DNA of 37,227 bases from Prorocentrum cordatum (GCA_963575745.1 CAUYUJ010016061.1:63631-100857), one strand, 5' to 3'. Positions 1 through 10,028 are shown, numbered from the stretch's first letter. Numbers and translations: made by a program. Notes: generated by a model not told the origin, from the sequence alone.

Positions 1-118
1 CCTCAGAGCCTCTTCCCCCTCCCCCTTTCCAGTTTCTCCCTTCACCCTCCGCCCGCCCCCTCCATAGTTCTCCTCCGTTTTCTCCCTCTCCCTCCTCCTG
101 CCTCTTCTTCCTCCTGCG
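1..118. repeat. CT-rich low-complexity tract
   Basis: The first 118 bases are almost entirely C and T on the plus strand, with runs of CCCCCT and CTCCTCC. No reading frame or motif of interest is visible. It is the first of many strand-asymmetric pyrimidine tracts in the window. Confidence 0.8.
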
Positions 119-693
119 CCGACCCATGTCAGCAACCAGCTGGGCCAAGGGCCGCTCCGTGGCTCGCCTCTTCCCGATCCCAGACACGGATCTTCGCCGC
201 TCGCTCCGTGGGACACTCAGAGGAGGACTGTGGGAAAGGTTTTGCCCCGGCGCCCTGGCAGGTCGCAGCCACGCGGGCGTCCGCCGACCCATCGGGGAAG
301 GGGCCCCGTGGAGTGCTGCTGCTGGGTGCGCCGCCCAGCCCACCCTCCCCGCGCCCGAGGCCACCTGCGCACGCTCGCGTCCGCTCACAACCTGGGGGCG
401 CCGCCGCTCCCTGCGCCCCCTGCCCAGATCTCCGACGGCTGGACGTCTTGTGCCACAGCAGCTCTCCACGGCTTCGGCCTCCGGGGGCCCGCCCCGAGGC
501 CATGCGAGGCGAATCTGGGAAGGCCAGATGTGACCCCCGGGGAGGGGGCCGGCACCTCTGCAGAGAACACGCCGTCGGAGGTCGGGGCCCGTCCTCTCTG
601 CCGCGCCCGCGGGAGGAGGCGGATGGGGCCAGCCGCTGCGGATCGCCACGGGGAGTCAGGGAAGCGCAAATAGGGAGTGATCGACGGAGGTCC
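119..693. other. GC-rich unassigned stretch
   Basis: Several overlapping frames are open on both strands, as expected from GC-rich DNA with few AT-containing stop codons. The translations are proline, arginine, alanine and glycine rich, without a recognisable domain. I see no gene here. Confidence 0.5.
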
Positions 694-874
694 TGGGCAT
701 GTTTTCCACCACCACCACCGTAAGCTGGAGGAGGGAAGGAGGTGGAGGAGGAGGAGGACGATGATGAGGAGGAGGAGGACGATGAGGAGGAGGAGGGGGA
801 GGAGGAGGAGGAGGAGGAGGAGGACCCCATCCCCCTCCTACTTGCGGCGGTGGTGGTGGTGGAAAACACGCCCA
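694..874. mobile_element. Foldback element with a GGA-tract core
   Basis: A 27-bp inverted repeat with one mismatch (694-720 and 848-874; inner part CCACCACCACCG against CGGTGGTGGTGG, outer part TGGGCATG against CGCGCCCA-type complement) brackets a core of about 100 bp made of GGA and GAGGAC triplets (727-830). The single strand would fold into a long hairpin with the purine tract in the loop. I cannot tell whether it moved as a unit or arose by tract expansion between inverted arms. No clear target-site duplication was found. Confidence 0.6.
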
Positions 875-1004
875 TCAGAAGGTCCCCATGCAGAACCGTT
901 GATTGTCTTGAGGTCTGCACGGGTACCTCGCATTGGCGCAGAAGGCCTCCGGCCCCTCTGGCGCACAGGCTGGCCGTCTCCGCTCCAATCTAGTGTTGCG
1001 GGGC

Positions 1005-1600
1005 GGCCCGTCCTGGGGATCCCGCGGGGCCGATGTGACCCCGTCTGGGGAGCCTGGCGGGCCGTCTTGGGACCCGTGTGGGCCGTCTCGGGCCCATCTG
1101 GGCCGTCTTGGGGGTCTCTTGGGCTTGCATTTGGGCCGTCCAGAGGCCTACTGGTCGGGGGTTCCCGTCGGCTGTTTGGGGCCCGTTCCTTGGAGCCCTC
1201 CCGGGGCGTCTTGGGGCCCTCCTTGGTGGGCCCGTTGAAGGTCGTCTTGGGTCCCTCGTGGGACCGTCTTGGGACCTCTTGGACGCTTTTTCGGCCATCT
1301 GGGGGCGAGCTAAGTGGCCTCTTTGGCCGTCTGGCAGGCTGTAAAGACCGAGAAGGCGGTGTACTACGATCGTACCAACAATTGTTGTGAATCAATTGGT
1401 TTCGCCTCTCGGAGTCCTCTTGGGGGGACCTCTTCGAGTCCCCTTGGACAGTGTTAGGCTGTGTTGCAGCCACCTTAGCTCGTCTTTGGCCTGTCTTGGC
1501 TGTATTCGGAGTCTATTTGGGACATGCTGGGATCTTGGGCAGTTTTCGGCCGTCTTGAGCCCTCCTGGGGCGCCCGGACTCGGATACCCCCGACCGTACC
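1005..1600 (+). repeat. Degenerate CTTGGG-type array, copy 1
   Basis: Short motifs such as GGGCCGTCTTGGG, CGTCTTGGGACC and CTCTTGGG recur every 12-35 bases. A more AT-rich, non-repetitive stretch interrupts them at about 1345-1400. The array-spacer-array layout matches the arrays at 8.0-10.5 kb and, inverted, at 19.7-20.3 kb. Long open frames on the minus strand (proline, arginine, lysine and glutamine rich) come from the repeat itself and are not genes. Confidence 0.75.
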
Positions 1601-2582
1601 CAAGTTGTGTGGCATCAGTGTTCAGCACAGCGGGGAAGGTATTGAATTAGAAAAGCTGTATGCACATGTACTGGGAGAAAGGATGGATATGGGGGACGGG
1701 GTCAGAACAGAGAGGGCACGAGGGCATGAGAGATTGCAACAGAAGGGGGCCTCGTCCCTTCTGTCCTTCTGCTTCTCCCCCTTGGCATCTGCCTCCCCTC
1801 TGGCCCACATAGGTTCACTCTTCTCCACCTCATCCCTCTTCTACTCCTCTCCCTCCTCCTGCCTCTCCCCCTCCTCACCCATTCTTCCCCCTCGCTCCTT
1901 TCTTCTCCTCATTCCCCTCCTCCTAACCCCTAACCTCTTTCCCCCGCTTCAAGCATACGCCCTTGGACATTGTCTTGGGCGCAGCGCAGACAGGTCGCAA
2001 GACGGACCCAGCCGATGCGACGCGAAGACCCCCCGAGCTGCAAGACATGCCCACAGTGGTCAAAACCTTGACCCTCGAACCTCGATCCTCGGACCTCCTC
2101 ATCCTCCTCCTCCTGGACCTTGTGGGCCCCGCCGAGAGAGCGGGCGAGACTGCGAGATTTCGCTCGGGCACGGCTTGTTCAAGTGCGCTCGCGGGCCCCC
2201 CCGCGGCGCAGCTGTCGGCGACCGGGAGCTGACTGTCGTCCGCCGTCGTCGGTCGTCCTCTCGGGCTGTGCCCCCCTGGACCTCCTTGTGGGCCGCAGTC
2301 TGACGAGGCCAGGCGGCCGGCAGTCTCGGAGTCCGTGTCCAGAGATCTGCGGACATGGCGCCTGAGGGTCCCCGGGGCCAGGGGTACAGAGCAGGCGGTC
2401 TGCCCCGCGACACGCGTCCGCGGAGAGAGAAAATCAGCGCCATGGTAAGGGATGGGAGGGAGGGGTAGGACGCCAGATATGACGCGAGCGCCCCATCCTC
2501 GGGCGTCCCCCGCGCGGGCGCCAAGGGGGACGCTGGCCGCCCACGCCGCCATCTGCAGTGGGCAGACATCACCAGGCATGGG
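1601..2582. other. Unassigned; contains a CT-rich tract
   Basis: Bases 1758-1945 are a pyrimidine-rich tract (CTCCTCC, CCCCTC). The remainder (1946-2582) is GC-rich and open in several frames on both strands, with no recognisable domain. A minus-strand frame runs 2099-3190 (363 codons) but overlaps the plus-strand frame below, and neither matches a family I know. Confidence 0.5.
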
Positions 2583-3179
2583 ATGCTGCGCCGCGCGTGC
2601 AGAAAAAAGGGCTTCACAGGGCGTGGCGATGATTTTTCGGCACGGCTTTTGCTCCAGCGTCGTTCTACGGCTATGAGGTTCTGCCTGCTTCTGAGGCGGG
2701 ACCCAGCGCTGCGCGTAGAACTCGAGCCATGCGACTGCTCCCATAGCATGGAGGTACCAGCGCGTCTGCCAAAGCAGTCCTGCACGGTGAATCGGACACA
2801 CGAGCGCCCGCAAGGCCAGCATTGCAGTGGCGCCGCAAGCCCTGGAGTGCCCGGGTCAATCCCGCCCGAGCCCTTTTTCCGTTCCCCACCCTCTTCCAGT
2901 TGCAGGGGCAGGCGCGAGCTGGCGAGGTTCACTATTGGAGGTCTAGCAGAGGACCCCTTTTCAGGAACCACTTTGTCGGCTAGACGCGCTGGTTGAAAAC
3001 TGGTCATGGGCAGGCAGTGGATCGGCCATTGGGGCAAACCGGTTGACATTAGCAAGATCCCACCTCGCCTCCTCCTGGACCTCTCGCGTGAAGATCTACA
3101 GCGGGAGGCGCGCATCCAAGCGACGCGGCACCCTGTAGGCACGCATGTTACGTTTGACGTTGTGCCGGGATGCATGTAA
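2583..3179 (+). pseudogene. Unidentified frame broken by one stop codon
   Basis: One plus-strand frame is open from the ATG at 2583 to a TGA at 2994-2996. The same frame continues from the next codon, through an ATG at 3006, to a TAA at 3177-3179. The last 57 codons (MGRQWIGHWGKPVD..., ending HVTFDVVPGCM) are mixed in composition and look more like protein than the surrounding low-complexity frames. With the TGA read through, the segment would be about 198 codons. I do not recognise the family; decayed retroelement or host exon sequence are both possible. No spliced-leader acceptor or introns could be assigned. Confidence 0.3.
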
Positions 3180-3412
3180 ACGCGTGGCAAGCAGCAGACC
3201 CAGCAGCAGCAGCAGTCTGTTTTATTTTCTTACGCGGTCGATGCGACATGGATTGATGATCGCGCTTGTGATCTCGGGTATCTAACGGATGATATTCTTC
3301 ACCTGTGGGGGAAGAGGGCATTTTGCATCGCCGCTCATATGTTTGAGCGTAGGATTCTAGAGGAGGGCACACCGTGGCGATCTTGTGCTGACTCGGGGTG
3401 AACTTTTTTTTA
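3180..3412. other. Unassigned spacer
   Basis: Mixed-composition sequence with a short CAGCAGCAG run near 3190-3215 and moderate AT content. No open frame of note and no motif that I recognise. Confidence 0.5.
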
Positions 3413-3604
<192 letters not shown>

Positions 3605-3807
3605 TGCCCCCCTCATCTGCCAGTGCCACTCGTGCAAGATTTGACGGCGCAGGAGCATACTTCAATTTGTAACTTGAGGACCTCGCCACCCTTGCAAGAT
3701 ATGCTGTCCAGCTCGGGATGGCGGGCGGCGGGACCTGCACAAAGCAGGCCTCCGCTGCCTCCAGCGAACCTCGTGGACCATCGCCCTGCTCGAGCAAGGC
3801 ACCGACG

Positions 3808-3832
3808 CTCTCTCTCTCTCTCTCTCTCTCTC
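3808..3832. repeat. (CT)n microsatellite
   Basis: Twelve or so perfect CT dinucleotides. Confidence 0.95.
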
Positions 3833-3839
3833 AACTGTC

Positions 3840-4196
3840 TTGCGAAGCGTCGTTCCGGGGGTCTCCCTCAGCCCCCCGCCACTGGCTGACCATATTGCTG
3901 CAGCGTTGCATGGTCAAGGCGTTGAGCATCCCATTTCCTTGGCCTTCGACTCCAAAGCTGTGATTTGTCAGATCAAGCGTCCTTGGTGGAAGCACCTTTC
4001 TGGGGCGAACGAGCTTGCTGGAGCTAGGAAGCTCGCTCAGGAGCCGGCGGGCATCGGTTTTGTTTCTTCCATGCGAGTGCCCACAGGGACCTCGAGGCCT
4101 TCGAGAGCTTTTATTGTGATGCGCGGCGTTTTGGCGAATCAAGCTGTCGAGATGCATTCACAACGGCCCGACGCCATGGTATCAGTGTCGTGCTGA
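3840..4196 (+). CDS. Hypothetical short frame, doubtful
   Basis: An ATG-initiated frame of 118 codons with mixed amino-acid composition (for example SLAFDSKAVICQIKRPWW), unlike the low-complexity frames around it. An overlapping minus-strand frame (3831-4157) is also open. I recognise no domain. It might be a remnant of a retroelement protein, since similar mixed-composition broken frames lie elsewhere in the window, but that is inference. No flanking signals support expression. Confidence 0.2.
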   Translation: MRSVVPGVSLSPPPLADHIAAALHGQGVEHPISLAFDSKAVICQIKRPWWKHLSGANELAGARKLAQEPAGIGFVSSMRVPTGTSRPSRAFIVMRGVLANQAVEMHSQRPDAMVSVSC

Positions 4197-4607
4197 AGCA
4201 TCTGTGCAGCTCGCGCTTGTTGTGGTTGCCCTACATCGGGAACAATGAAGCCGGGTGGAAGCGTGCCCCGCTCCCTTCCCAGGACCGCAGCCGGCGGGGT
4301 CGAGGCTGGCATCGGTGGCCGCGAGCGGAGCTGACGGTGCGGTGCCGCATGTGCCGGGCCGCTGGGCGATTGCTTCGCGATCGGCCCGGCGGTCCCAGGC
4401 ACGGGCGCCGTGGCCCGCGGCTTGCGCTTCAGGCCGGTGCTGCAGGGGCCCCGCGGCCACCTCGTTGCCGTGGCGAGTTCGGCCCTTTTGCAGCTCCGAG
4501 GTGTCCGGGGGCCTGGGCGCCCGCCGTCCGCAGCAGGGCTCGCTGCTCCATGCGCGGGGGAGGAGGTCGAGGGAGAGGCGCTCGGCTCGCTGCGGTCTGC
4601 ACGAAGC
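4197..4607. other. GC-rich unassigned stretch
   Basis: Three overlapping plus-strand frames and two minus-strand frames are open, all rich in Arg, Gly, Ala and Pro. Nothing is recognisable. Confidence 0.5.
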
Positions 4608-4804
4608 TTAAGTCGGGCCTGTCCCCCTAGAGGGGGATTTTCAAAGAGAAATGGAAGAAATACCCAAAACATACACCAAAAAGGTCAAAACATCTTCCAA
4701 GAATAGTCCCCAGACTTTTTTTGGACTACTCTTTGATTATTTGGGGGGTATCTTCTTTTTTTTTCGTCGACAATCCCCCTGTAGAGGGGACAGGCCCGAC
4801 TTAA
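4608..4804. mobile_element. TTAA-flanked MITE-like element
   Basis: The sequence TTAA-GTCGGGCCTGTCCCC at 4608-4626 is matched in inverse orientation by GGGGACAGGCCCGAC-TTAA ending at 4804. The inverted match continues inward through AGGGGGATT, giving terminal repeats of about 30 bp with a few differences. TTAA on both sides looks like a 4-bp target-site duplication, as used by piggyBac-type elements, although these ends are not the usual piggyBac CCYT. The roughly 130-bp interior is far more AT-rich than its surroundings and partly self-complementary. It encodes no protein, so it would be non-autonomous. Confidence 0.75.
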
Positions 4805-4985
4805 CCCCGAAGCCGGCGCGCAATGGGGCTGGACATCTGCCGCAGGTCTCGCAGAGGGCGTGGGCCCCCCGTTGCGCGTCCGAGAGTTGGCTGGCTGGCA
4901 GGGCGTTGCGTGTCGAGCGACGGGAGGTTGCGCTGGGCGCCAGGAAGCCCGAGGTGAGCGTCACTCAGGAGGGAAAAAGCACACA

Positions 4986-5125
4986 GGCACAATTGATCGA
5001 CGATTCCCCAGAGAATTCGGGGAAATATGGGAAGCGGGGGGGAAGACAGAAACCCATAAAAATATATGAAAATATGCGGAATTTGTTTATCTATGTGTAT
5101 TTATTTGTGTGTCCCAGGGCCCCTT
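4986..5125 (+). repeat. Dispersed repeat E, copy 1
   Basis: This 140-bp stretch aligns with 8730-8871 in the same orientation. Shared blocks include GTGTGTCCCAGGGCCCCTT at the right edge, GAAAAT, ACCCA and a G-run after GGGAAG. Identity by eye is about 75% with small gaps, and the right edges stop matching at the same base. No terminal inverted repeats or coding potential were seen. It may be the end of a larger retroelement or a SINE-like unit. Confidence 0.65.
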
Positions 5126-5410
5126 CAGTTACATCTGCACCGCAGGCGTGCTCGGAATCTTCCCCGGCCCCCGTCCACGAGCAGAGGATGGCGGCCCTGG
5201 TCGCCAAACTTGCACGTGAAGAAAGGCCGCGCAAGTTCCCAGGCGATGTAACTCGGGCCGATTTTTTCCAACGTGTTTGTGCCGTCGCCTCCGACCCTTC
5301 CAAGGCGCGGACCATCCATCCACCCAACCGCCTCCATCATCCTTATCGTCCTCCGCCTCGCCCACCTGCTCTTACGCCTTCGCTGCGCTGCACGCTGCAC
5401 GCGTTGGCGC
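5126..5410 (+). other. Unassigned; short protein-like frame
   Basis: Within a long plus-strand frame, the part at about 5160-5310 encodes a mixed-composition peptide (MAALVAKLAREERPRKFPGD and onward) before the frame runs into TCC triplets. It could be an exon fragment, but no splice sites can be assigned with confidence. Confidence 0.2.
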
Positions 5411-6121
5411 CTTCTCCATCCTCCTCTTCCTCCTCCTTCCTCCTCCTCCATCCTCCTCCATCTTCCTCCTCCTCCTCCTCCTGCTCGGCATTTCTCCTCC
5501 CTCCCTCCATCCTTCCCTCCTCTTCCGCCTTTTCTCCTCCTCCTCATCATCATCATCCTCCTTTTCTCCTCCTCCTCATCCTCCTCTTCCTCCTTCTGTC
5601 TCCTCTCCTCCCTCCCTCCCTCCCTCCTTCCTCCTCTTCTCCTCCCTCCTCTTCTTCCTCCTGCTCCTCCTCCTCCTCCTCCTTCTCCTCCCCCTCGTCC
5701 TCCTCCCTTCATCCCCTCTCCTCCTCTCTCCTCCTCCTTCATCTTCATCCGCCACCTCCTCCTCCTCCTCTTCCTCCTCCTCCTCCTCCTTCTGCTCGGT
5801 CTCCCCCCCCCTCCCCCTGGGAGGTGCTCCTCCTGGACCTGCAGCAGCCCGAGCGGGCCCTGTCGCTGCTGCTCTCCGCCTGGGAGGAGCGCGTGCCACT
5901 GCGCCGTCGGCGCCGTCCTCCTCATCCTGCTCGGCCTCCTGCTCGGCCTCCTGCTCCTCCTCCTCCTCCTCCCTCCCTCCCTCCCTCCCTCCCCCCCTTT
6001 CTCGGGCCTGCTCAGCGGGCGGCTGCGCCGTGGGCGTCGTCGTCCTCCTCCTCCTCCTCCTCCTCCTCCTCCTCCTCCTCCTCCTCCTCTTGCTCGACCT
6101 CCTGCTCGACCTCTTCCTCCC
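5411..6121. repeat. TCC pyrimidine tract, about 0.7 kb
   Basis: An imperfect array of TCC, TCCTCCC and CTTCC on the plus strand, producing long Ser-, Pro- or Leu-rich frames (plus) and Glu/Arg/Gly-rich frames (minus). These are composition artefacts. A non-repetitive island of about 110 bp interrupts the tract at about 5820-5935. Such tracts can form triplex DNA, which is general knowledge and not shown here. Confidence 0.9.
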
Positions 6122-7136
6122 ACGGGCATCGAGTGCCGCTGGCCAGGTTGCTGCTAGAGCCTCGGGAGTCTCGGAGGCGACAGGTGACGATGCTGATTTT
6201 TGAGGCGAGGTGTCTTTCGCCAGGGTGCAACATGTTCTCTTTCGACTGGTGCCTCGGGTGCGCGGCAGACTGCGCCCGAGGGATCTGCCGATGCGTGGCA
6301 TGCTGGCGGTGCCCTTGACAGCTCACTCCGTTCGGGACTGTCCGCTGAGGTGATGGCCGGGGGTGGACGTGTGAAGTTTGTATGAGCTGAGGGGCATGTC
6401 TAGCTGGGTGCTTCGGTGCCCAGCTCAGGGTGGCTTTCCGTCGCTGGGTGTAGCGCGGCCCTCGGTCACAGTAGTTTTCCCCCTGCCGTCAGGAGGGATG
6501 CGCACTGATGTGGCCTTGCGGGGCCATGCCGTATTCGGGGCTTCGGCTCCGAGTATGGGGTGGTTGCGCATCTCCCCGGGTGCGTGTCTCGATTGGCTCT
6601 CTGGGTAAGCAAAACTGTCCAAAACTATCATCCGTCCTCCTCCTCCCCCTCCCACTCCGCCCTCATCCTCCTCTTCCTGCCCCTCCGCCTTCTCAGCCCC
6701 ACGCGTGGGCACTGGGTGCCGCATCCTGGCATGCAGTCCTCACGTGCAGGGCACACCAGCAGGGTTGCCCGCTGCAGCGGCAGGCAGCCGGCTCGTCCGC
6801 ACGTGGCGCCTCAGCTGCGCCCGTGTCCTGGAGTTGGGTGCCGGGCACGGGGATTGCGCATTTGGTCGGGAGGTGGGGTCGTGTGGCCCATAAGCCTGAT
6901 GGGACGTCGTGTTCCCCCGCCCAGGGCTGGTCGTACTCGTGACGTCCAGTTGCGCATGCCACTCGATTCGGTAGAGTTGGTTGTGGGCTTCCTGGCTGAG
7001 GAAGCTGAAATGACGGTGAAGGCTTCAGTGGGCCCTGGCACCCTACGCACTAAGCTGTCTTGGGTTGGCAGCCAGTCACGGCCGAAGGGTTCTTCTCACC
7101 GTTCCTTCATATGCCCGTCGTGAAGACAGCGTTTTT
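6122..7136. other. Unassigned mixed-composition region
   Basis: About 1 kb without strong repeats apart from a short CCTCC stretch near 6635-6695. Several frames are open, the best being a plus-strand frame whose end (about 6950-7123) has mixed composition (MPLDSVELVVGFLAEEAEM). I recognise no family. Confidence 0.4.
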
Positions 7137-7340
7137 ACAGTCTTCAGTCTCCTCCTTCTCCTCCGTCCTTCTCCTCCTCCTCCTCCTCCTCCTCCTCCTC
7201 CTCCTCTTCGACTTCCTCATGCTCCTTCTGCTGCCCTTCCTCCTGCTCGACCTCCTCGACTTCCGCTCCTCATCACGCTCCTCTGGCTCGACCTCCTCAT
7301 CCTCCCCGACCTTCCTCCCCCTCCTCGCCCCTCTTCCATC
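7137..7340. repeat. TCC pyrimidine tract
   Basis: CTCCTCC triplets with interspersed CTCGACCTC motifs on the plus strand. Both long frames crossing it are low complexity. Confidence 0.9.
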
Positions 7341-7857
7341 TAGCACGCGCCCGTGACCATGTACGATGGTCTGCTTGTCTAAAATATTCCTAGTCAATCG
7401 TGTTCTTTGCTGCTGCAGTTTGTTATCTACGATGCCGGATTGGATGCATCGGTAGAACACTTATGGTATGTGTTGTCTTGCATGATATGCTATACGTGGT
7501 TACCCACCGCTCCGCCACTGTATGTGCTAGCATAGTTTGTATGACTTGACATGGGGAGACGCGTGTGCTTGTGCTATAATATGCAAGTATGTCTTATGTT
7601 ATGATATGGCATGCATGGCGGGTGTTGTCATGTTATGGTGTGTTAAGTCAACTGCGTTTTGTGTGGTGTATTCATTCAACTGTGTTTTGTTACGCTATTC
7701 TCGATGTGGTGACACAGTGGTAGCTGGCGTAGAACACGTCCCCTGCTGGCATAGAACACGTCCCCTGTGCTATGGCATGCTCCATTATGGTGTACCACGC
7801 AATTCTCTATTATGCCATGATGTGATGTCTTATCGAAGGCGCATACGCCGAATCACC
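7341..7857. repeat. TATG-rich degenerate repeat region
   Basis: Relatively AT-rich stretch in which TATG, ATGCTATG, TGTTATGG and similar words recur (about 7460-7830). It includes a 22-bp tandem pair (7725-7746 and 7747-7768) built on TAGAACACGTCCCCTG. A like-worded block is at 10716-10905. No gene is apparent. Confidence 0.5.
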
Positions 7858-7859
7858 AC

Positions 7860-8970
7860 CGGCTCCTGCTTTTTAGGATACGCCTACGTGGCCAAACGTT
7901 AGGGGCAAAGTCTGGCCAAGCTATTGGAGCATGCGTTCCTACAGCCGTTGTGTAAGCCCTTTGGGGAACTTGCGGGAGAGGAAGAGGAGGATTAGAAGAG
8001 GGAGGAAGAAGGAAGATGAGGAGAAGGACGAGGAGACATCTTGGGAGCTTTGGGGTCATTTTGCGGGCCTCCTGTGAGATTCCTGGCGGCCACTTCGAAG
8101 CCTCTTGGGGCCCTGTGGGGTTTCGTCGGGGCCTCTTGGGCCGTCTTACGGCGGTCCCGGCCCGTCTAACGCCGTCGGAAGCTGTCTTGGGAGCTTCTTT
8201 GGGCCGTCTTGGGGCTTTTTTGGTGTGCTTCAGGGTCGTCTTGAATGCCATCTTGAGCGTCTCGGAGACCTCTTGGGAGCCCCTTGGGCCGCCGTGGGGC
8301 CATCTTGGAGTCCTCTTGGGCGATATTGGGGCAATCTTGGGGGCCTCTTGGGCCGTCGTGAGATGCCAAAGTCCCTCGAACACTTGAGGAGAATACATGG
8401 TTTTGGTTTCTTCGGGCCTTCCTGGAGGACCCCTTGGGGCCTTCTTGGACCATCTTCGGGGCCTCTTGGGCGCTTCATGGGCCGTCGTCGGCTCTCTTAG
8501 ACCCTCTCGGAGGTCATCGTGGAGCTATCTTGGGCTCTCCGGGGCATTGTCGCCGTGTTGGGGCCCATCTTTGCCGCCTTGGAGGCCATCTTAGGGCCGT
8601 TCTGGAGCGAGACGACCGACCACCCGGGAGTGTTCCGCGGCTTTTTGTGCGGCCAGTGGGCTGGGCCAAAGCCCCAGGGGGAGTTTTTAGAAAAGAGCCA
8701 AGAAGCTCTGGAGGGGGGGAGAACAAAAACCAGACACGATTAGTCGTCGACTCCCATGAAAATGCGGAAAATATGTGAAGTGGGGGGGGCACACGAAAAC
8801 CCAGAAGATATAGGAAAATGTTGGGGATCCTGGGAGGTGTGTCTATTTAGTTGTGTGTCCCAGGGCCCCTTGGGAACCTCCCTGAAGCCTGGCACGCCGC
8901 CGTGCGCCTCTGTGGCAAGACTGCAGGGGGCGGCGAACTGAAGACGCCGGCAGTGACTCGCCGCCGCCCC
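7860..8970 (+). repeat. Segmental repeat unit 1 with CTTGGG array
   Basis: This unit aligns with the next at an offset of 1105-1116 bases. Shared markers in order are: a head with ATGCGTTCC and CCCTT-GGGGAAC; a short purine tract; a CTTGGG array; a spacer with GCCAAAGTCC followed by CTTCGGGCCTTCCTGG; more array; and a tail with GCTGGGCC and GGAGT-TT. Unit 1 then continues into repeat E copy 2 (8730-8871). The offset is nearly constant over the whole unit, so this is a true tandem duplication rather than shared composition. Minus-strand open frames are by-products of the array. Confidence 0.7.
8730..8871 (+). repeat. Dispersed repeat E, copy 2
   Basis: Second copy of the repeat at 4986-5125, same orientation, sharing the sharp right edge GTGTGTCCCAGGGCCCCTT. 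It sits at the place in segmental unit 1 where unit 2 instead has the palindromic element D. Confidence 0.65.
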
Positions 8971-9835
8971 CTGCCTGTTTCGGATGCGCCTGCGGGGCCA
9001 CGCGTTTGGGCACCGTTAGGCCCCGTTCTTAGACCATGCGTTCCCTCGGCCGTCGCGGACGCCCTTCGGGGAACACGTCGTGGAGAGGAGGAGGCGGACG
9101 AGGAGGAGGAGGAGGCTTCTTTGGAGCCTCTGGGGCCACTCCTGGGGCCTCATGGGAGCTTCCTGTCAGCTTCTCACAGCCTCTTTGGGGCCTCCTTAGG
9201 CCTCTTGGGGACGTCTTGAGGGGGTCCCTTTGGCTATGTCACGGCTTTCCTGGCCCGTCGGACGCCGTCTTGGATGCCTTTCTGAACCGACTTGGGGCCC
9301 TCTTGGGGCGCTTCAGGGCCGTCTTGGAGGCCATCTTGGGCGTCGTGGAGGTTTCTTGGGCCATCTTGGAGCCTTTCGGGGAGCCGTCCTGGGAGCCTCT
9401 TGAGCCTTCGTGAGGTCATCTTAGAGGCCTCTTGGGCGTCTTGGGCCGTCGGAAGGGCGTTTGAAGTAACTGCCAAAGTCCTTCTAACACACATGACAAA
9501 TTAATGAATGTGGCCTCTTCGGGCCTTCCTGGGGAGGCCTCTTGGGCCAACTTCGGGGCCTCTAAGACGCTTCTGGGGCCGTCTTGGGCTATCTTGGGCC
9601 ATCTTGGCCTTCTTGGAGGCATCTTGGGACCGTCTTGGAGGCCGTCTTGGGGCTATCCTGGGCTCTCTTGGGGCCATCTGCGCTGTGCCGTCTTTTGGAG
9701 GCACCTTGGCCGTCTTGGAAGCCATCTTGAGGCCATCTTAGGCGAAAAAGCAGGCGAGACACTCCGCCCCGGCGCGCTGGGCCGGAGCTCCAGGAGGAGT
9801 CTTAAAGCGAACCAGGAACCAGCAGACGTTTAGCA
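8971..9835 (+). repeat. Segmental repeat unit 2 with CTTGGG array
   Basis: Second copy of the segmental unit. It carries the same ordered markers as unit 1: head with ATGCGTTCC at 9036, GCCAAAGTCC near 9472, CTTCGGGCCTTCCTGG at 9517 and GCTGGGCC at 9776. Its tail (GGAGTCTTAAAGCGAACCAG, 9796 onward) ends where the palindromic element D copy 1 begins. Confidence 0.7.
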
Positions 9836-10028
9836 AGGGCGCCCTCGAGGGCGCGAAGTTGTTCGCGCTTCGCGGTTCGGCTCCGATCCCTCCTCATCCT
9901 CCTCTTTCTCCCCTGGGAGGCGGCGCGGGAGCGCGAAGTTGTTCGCACTTCGCGCTCCGCGCAGCGCGAAGCTCGAAGTTGGGTGCCCTCGAGTCTTAAA
10001 ACGAACCAGAACCATCAGACGTTTGGCA
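9797..10028. mobile_element. Palindromic element D copy 1, with long flanking direct repeats
   Basis: Core 9836-9990 is built from GCGCGAAG/CTTCGCGC words and has inverted ends containing CTCGAGGGC. It aligns with the element at 14286-14424, sharing the central GGTTCGGCTCCGAT block and a short TCC tract. Direct repeats of 38-39 bp flank it (9797-9835 and 9991-10028, both starting GAGTCTTAAA and containing CGAACCAG and CAGACGTTT). These are too long and too diverged to be an ordinary target-site duplication. They may instead be neighbouring copies of the segmental-unit tail into which D inserted. Confidence 0.65.

Noticed and set aside
4651-6318. Plus-strand frame of 555 codons
   Set aside because: Most of it is Ser, Pro and Leu from the TCC tract, and it also crosses the TTAA element and repeat E. 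It is a composition artefact, not a gene.
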